Source: JBFMDN01 sp040753915 (GTDB taxonomy: Bacteria > Desulfobacterota > Desulfomonilia > Desulfomonilales > Desulfomonilaceae). Taken from it: a stretch of 64,000 nt of DNA. Positions 61,762 to 64,000 of the stretch are shown one piece after another. The DNA lies in contig JBFMDN010000012.1 in NCBI GenBank assembly GCA_040753915.1, positions 1 to 64,000 on the forward strand, written 5' to 3'. The translations under genes and the position numbers were made by a program. The notes beneath the pieces were generated by a model. The model worked only from the letters and a program-made list of their open reading frames with translations. It did no database searches and was not told the DNA's origin. Each line of letters starts with the position of its first letter. Position 1 is the stretch's first letter.

Positions 61762-62712
61762 CTATCGTCTGGGCCCGCCGCCGGAAGTGCTTACCTCTGG
61801 AGCAACCGGTGCGCGGTCCACCGCAACGGACCAACCTGCCCGAGGATCCTGACCCTTCGGAATCTGCGTCGGCTTGGGCATTGCTATCGAAGATGTCGAC
61901 GGCTTGCGCGTCTCAGCAGGTTTGGATCCGTCTCGCTGCGCTGCTTGAGATCGTACACGCTGCGCCGGACGCCGCGCCGCTGCTGGTTGGGCCTGTGCCG
62001 CTTCCCCGGCTGGAGGATAATATTGAACCGTCGTACCTTCCGGAGTGATCGTTGTAACTCTTACCGCCCCGGGAGGCAAGCTGTCATCAAATACTCCCTC
62101 ACCCGAACCAGGCTGATCCGGAGAAGGTGACGAAGGATGTGTGGCCGTGGCAGGCCGAGCTTGGCGCGTTACGGCGGGGGCTGGCTGCTGGGGAGCCTGA
62201 GGCTGGGGTGCGGAATACTGGACTGGAGGCTGAACCGCTGCGGGTTGCTGTTGCCATTCGGACTGGAGCCCCTGCTGAGATCCACCTTGCCACGAGTAAC
62301 CTTGACCATACCCGTAAGACTGGGGCGGATATCCCTGCGGAGGATACTGATAATAACCCTGCTGCGGATATTGATGGCCTTGCTGGGGATACTGATAACC
62401 CTGCTGAGCTGGGGGATAGCCGTAACCCTGCTGAGGATAATCGTACCCTTGGGCTTGCGGGTATCCCTGCTGGGGATAGCCATAACCTTGAACGGCTTCC
62501 TGCTGGGGATAAGTGCCGTACGGGCCTTGCGGAGCTTGCCCCTGCCCGGCCATCCCACCATAGTACTGCGGGCTGTCAAACTGGTTCCCCGACTGGCTCC
62601 CCCAAAGACCGAGCCCTCCGGGCCCGAGTACCGAGTCGAGAAGCCCCTGTCCCAGGGCAGTCCCGGGAATTACGACCAGCACTGCCAATATCGCCACTGC
62701 TATCCGGGTCAT
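61762..62712 (-). CDS. Secreted YPQQG-repeat protein
   Basis: A 316-residue exported protein. A signal peptide (MTRIAVAILAVLVVIPGTALG) is followed by a low-complexity region (about 50-150) of repeated Tyr-Pro-Gln-Gln-Gly units such as GYPQQGYPQAQGYDYPQQG. A Pro/Gln/Ala-rich linker with PAPAV follows, then a conserved-looking strand GAVRVTTITPEGTTVQYYPP (about 220-240), and a basic, disordered tail. Such Tyr/Gln/Gly/Pro-rich segments tend to phase-separate or polymerise and occur in surface or matrix proteins. Function unknown. AAGGAG lies before the ATG. The gene is convergent with the ligase gene. Confidence 0.85.
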   Translation of the reverse strand: MTRIAVAILAVLVVIPGTALGQGLLDSVLGPGGLGLWGSQSGNQFDSPQYYGGMAGQGQAPQGPYGTYPQQEAVQGYGYPQQGYPQAQGYDYPQQGYGYPPAQQGYQYPQQGHQYPQQGYYQYPPQGYPPQSYGYGQGYSWQGGSQQGLQSEWQQQPAAVQPPVQYSAPQPQAPQQPAPAVTRQARPATATHPSSPSPDQPGSGEGVFDDSLPPGAVRVTTITPEGTTVQYYPPAGEAAQAQPAAARRPAQRVRSQAAQRDGSKPAETRKPSTSSIAMPKPTQIPKGQDPRAGWSVAVDRAPVAPEVSTSGGGPRR

Positions 62713-62860
62713 AGCAAAACTCCTTGCGGCTTTACGAGAAGATCAGCCGTGCATTTCGGCTGTTTCTTCTGACACATATCGTAAGTCATTCTACAGGACT
62801 TGTCCATCGACGTCAAGCTCATCTTTTAATTGCCCGCCCAACCGACTACACCACTTGCTA

Positions 62861-63001
62861 TTAAACTGTCTCTTCGGCCTGGAGACCGCCACCGTAGGAT
62901 GGGTCGCGCGTAGCTCTCTCGATTTCCGTATGTCCGTTTTCGTACGGGTCACTCATTGAGCTACCGTCTCGACGCGGGATGGACTTCTCTCCATCATTCA
63001 T
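62861..63001 (-). CDS. Doubtful short ORF (46 aa)
   Basis: The frame reads MNDGEKSIPRRDGSSMSDPYENGHTE and on to GGGLQAEETV. The composition is protein-like and hydrophilic, but there is no ribosome site and element copy 2 lies 26 bases upstream. It may be a chance frame or the remains of a longer gene. Confidence 0.25.
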   Translation of the reverse strand: MNDGEKSIPRRDGSSMSDPYENGHTEIERATRDPSYGGGLQAEETV

Positions 63002-63027
63002 CTGGATCAAAGGGCGAGACGCCGTTC

Positions 63028-63226
63028 GAAACTGTCTCAAAACTCGGGACACACCAAACATCGTAGCACGATTGGGCGTCGATTCTGGGAAAGGCACCCT
63101 CACCCCAACCCTCTCCCAGAGGGAGAGGGAGCCGAAAGAATCACCTCTTCCCCGCTTCTGGGGAGAGGGTCAGGGTGAGGGGATGTGCCACGATTATCAC
63201 GGGCTGCCGGCTTTTGAGACACTTTC
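63028..63226. mobile_element. 199-bp miniature inverted-repeat element, copy 2
   Basis: Same length and ends as copy 1 at 57554. Here the terminal repeats match at 14 of 15 positions (GAAACTGTCTCAAAA with the complement of TTTTGAGACACTTTC). The two copies are nearly identical, with scattered substitutions. Both share the internal CCCTCACCCCAACCCTC / GGGTCAGGGTGAGGG foldback. Confidence 0.85.
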
Positions 63227-63246
63227 GTTCTACCCCTCAAATCAAC

Positions 63247-63259
63247 GGGCGAGACGCCC
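63247..63259. repeat. Short palindromic repeat, GGCGAGACGCC type
   Basis: GGGC-GAGAC-GCCC; a relative of the palindromes at 11353 and 29127. A partial copy lies at 63013-63024 against the end of the miniature element. Confidence 0.65.
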
Positions 63260-63636
63260 GCTCTGTAGTGTTGCGCCTCCTACCGGGCTGCAGTCCGGCC
63301 GTGCTAGTCCCTCGCACATGGGAACCGGACAGAAGTCTCGGCAGAGCTCTCCCGCCCTCCAACATACGCTGTGCCAGCTTCCCGTGCCCGGAAGGCACAA
63401 GGGAATTTGGCTTTAATGGTATAAGACACTTGAAACGAGGGGTAGTTTGTCATGAAAATCTTCGCGCCGCATCTTCGCTTTACTCACCGTGCGGCAGACG
63501 TGAGGCAAGATAGGAGAAACCGTGTTGGAATTCTGCTCGGATTAGGAGGGGCCTGTACGGGTGCTTCGAGAAGCGTCCTGATTTCAGGCTGTAACTGGAT
63601 TTTGAGACGATTCGGGGAACTGCGATTGTCTGCTGC

Positions 63637-64000
63637 TTACCAGTTCAGTAGTTCTCTGGTTTCCTCGTACACACGCTCCGGAACGATTTCCTCCATGCAG
63701 CGGCGGGCATCGCAGGATCGTTTCCTGCAGGCCAGACACGTGAGGCCCTCCGATCTGACTACTCGGTGACCGTTCCCGTACGGTCCCACTTTGGCAGGGT
63801 CTGTGGGCCCAAACAAGGCAACCACGGGGATTCGGGAGAATGCTGCAATATGCATGGGGCCTGAGTCCACTCCCACGTACGCCGCGCAGATTTCCATGAG
63901 TGCTACAGCATCAGCCAGGTCGATCTTACCGGCTGCTACGACCGGCCTGGCCTTCATGCGATGGGTGATCGAACGAATGTAAGGCACATCTGCTGAGCTA
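63637..64000 (-). CDS. Glycosyltransferase family 9 (heptosyltransferase-like), partial
   Basis: The last 121 codons or so of a GT9-family enzyme; the frame is open to the window edge, so the N-terminal part lies outside. The family signature is clear: LADAVALMEICAAYVGVDSGPMHIAAFSRIPVVALFGPTDPAKVGPYG, followed by a Cys-rich tail (GLTCLACRKRSCDARRCMEEI) typical of ADP-heptose:LPS heptosyltransferases. It would add a sugar to the lipopolysaccharide core or a related surface glycan. This is consistent with a Gram-negative host. Confidence 0.9.
   Translation of the reverse strand, partial: SSADVPYIRSITHRMKARPVVAAGKIDLADAVALMEICAAYVGVDSGPMHIAAFSRIPVVALFGPTDPAKVGPYGNGHRVVRSEGLTCLACRKRSCDARRCMEEIVPERVYEETRELLNW

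Larger units (their letters stand above)
62713..63636. other. Long repeat-bearing intergenic region
   Basis: About 920 bases holding element copy 2 (63028-63226), two GGCGAGACGCC-type palindromes, and a doubtful 46-residue frame (62861-63001). The remainder, including a plus frame from 63452 that runs over the glycosyltransferase, is not supported as coding. Confidence 0.5.

Noticed and set aside
61740..61800. tRNA-like GGTTCAATCCC sequence on the minus strand
   Set aside because: The flanking bases cannot form a T-stem or acceptor stem, and it lies at the end of the YPQQG protein gene.
63452..63769. Plus-strand 105-residue frame beginning MKIFAPHLRF
   Set aside because: It runs into the well-supported glycosyltransferase gene on the other strand and lacks a ribosome site.

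Overview
The window looks like chromosomal DNA of an anaerobic Desulfobacterota bacterium, in the range of the syntrophic and sulfate-reducing Desulfomonile/Syntrophobacter-like lineages. The basis is gene content: an HdrD/TmcB/DsrK-like iron-sulfur reductase with a membrane cytochrome-like partner, formate-tetrahydrofolate ligase, acyl-CoA ligases and an acyl-CoA dehydrogenase, a full complex I operon carrying hydrogenase-type accessory genes, and many redox sensors. No rRNA, tRNA, CRISPR array or phage module was recognised. The species assignment is inference, not a match.

Layout. 0-2.4 kb is decayed mobile DNA: two broken REP-associated transposase genes flank an intact DUF6883-DUF4926 gene pair. 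2.4-8.8 kb holds a threonyl-tRNA synthetase of archaeal domain type, a divergent acyl-CoA dehydrogenase/acyl-CoA ligase pair and a TetR regulator. 8.7-13.2 kb holds small unknown genes, an SPFH/zinc-ribbon protein and a D-Ala-D-Ala carboxypeptidase. 13.4-25.2 kb is a redox and signalling island: a perfect-consensus sigma54 promoter upstream of a HdrE/HdrD-like pair, a lone receiver, a universal stress protein, a CX4CH (heme c type) histidine kinase with two cysteine-bearing PAS domains, a very unusual cNMP-AAA+-polyferredoxin membrane fusion, and a PAS kinase. 25.2-33.3 kb holds an inverted-repeat element, truB, a histone-deacetylase-like hydrolase, coaX, an amidohydrolase, fhs and a purQ-like gene.

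33.9-53.2 kb is one minus-strand respiratory locus. In transcription order it reads DRTGG gene, CBS-HATPase gene, nuoA, B, C, D, DRTGG gene, PHP gene, HATPase gene, nuoE, [2Fe-2S] thioredoxin-like gene, nuoF, G, H, I, J, K, L, M, N. All fourteen complex I subunits are present. The NuoF has the extra N- and C-terminal Fe-S domains of HydB/electron-bifurcating enzymes. The five inserted or leading accessory genes are the set normally seen next to multimeric [FeFe] hydrogenases, yet no hydrogenase catalytic subunit is present. This mosaic is the most interesting system in the window.

53.3-64 kb holds a zinc-ribbon DNA methylase without a restriction partner, a second degenerate sigma54-activator-like protein, a DUF169 gene, a small twin-CX3C secreted protein, an acetyl-CoA-synthetase-like ligase, a YPQQG-repeat secreted protein and the start-truncated end of a glycosyltransferase family 9 gene. 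Two 199-bp copies of a miniature inverted-repeat element lie here, one directly after the regulator gene. Both AAA+ sigma54-type proteins in the window lack a GAFTGA loop and an intact Walker B acidic pair, so neither is likely to be a conventional sigma54 activator.
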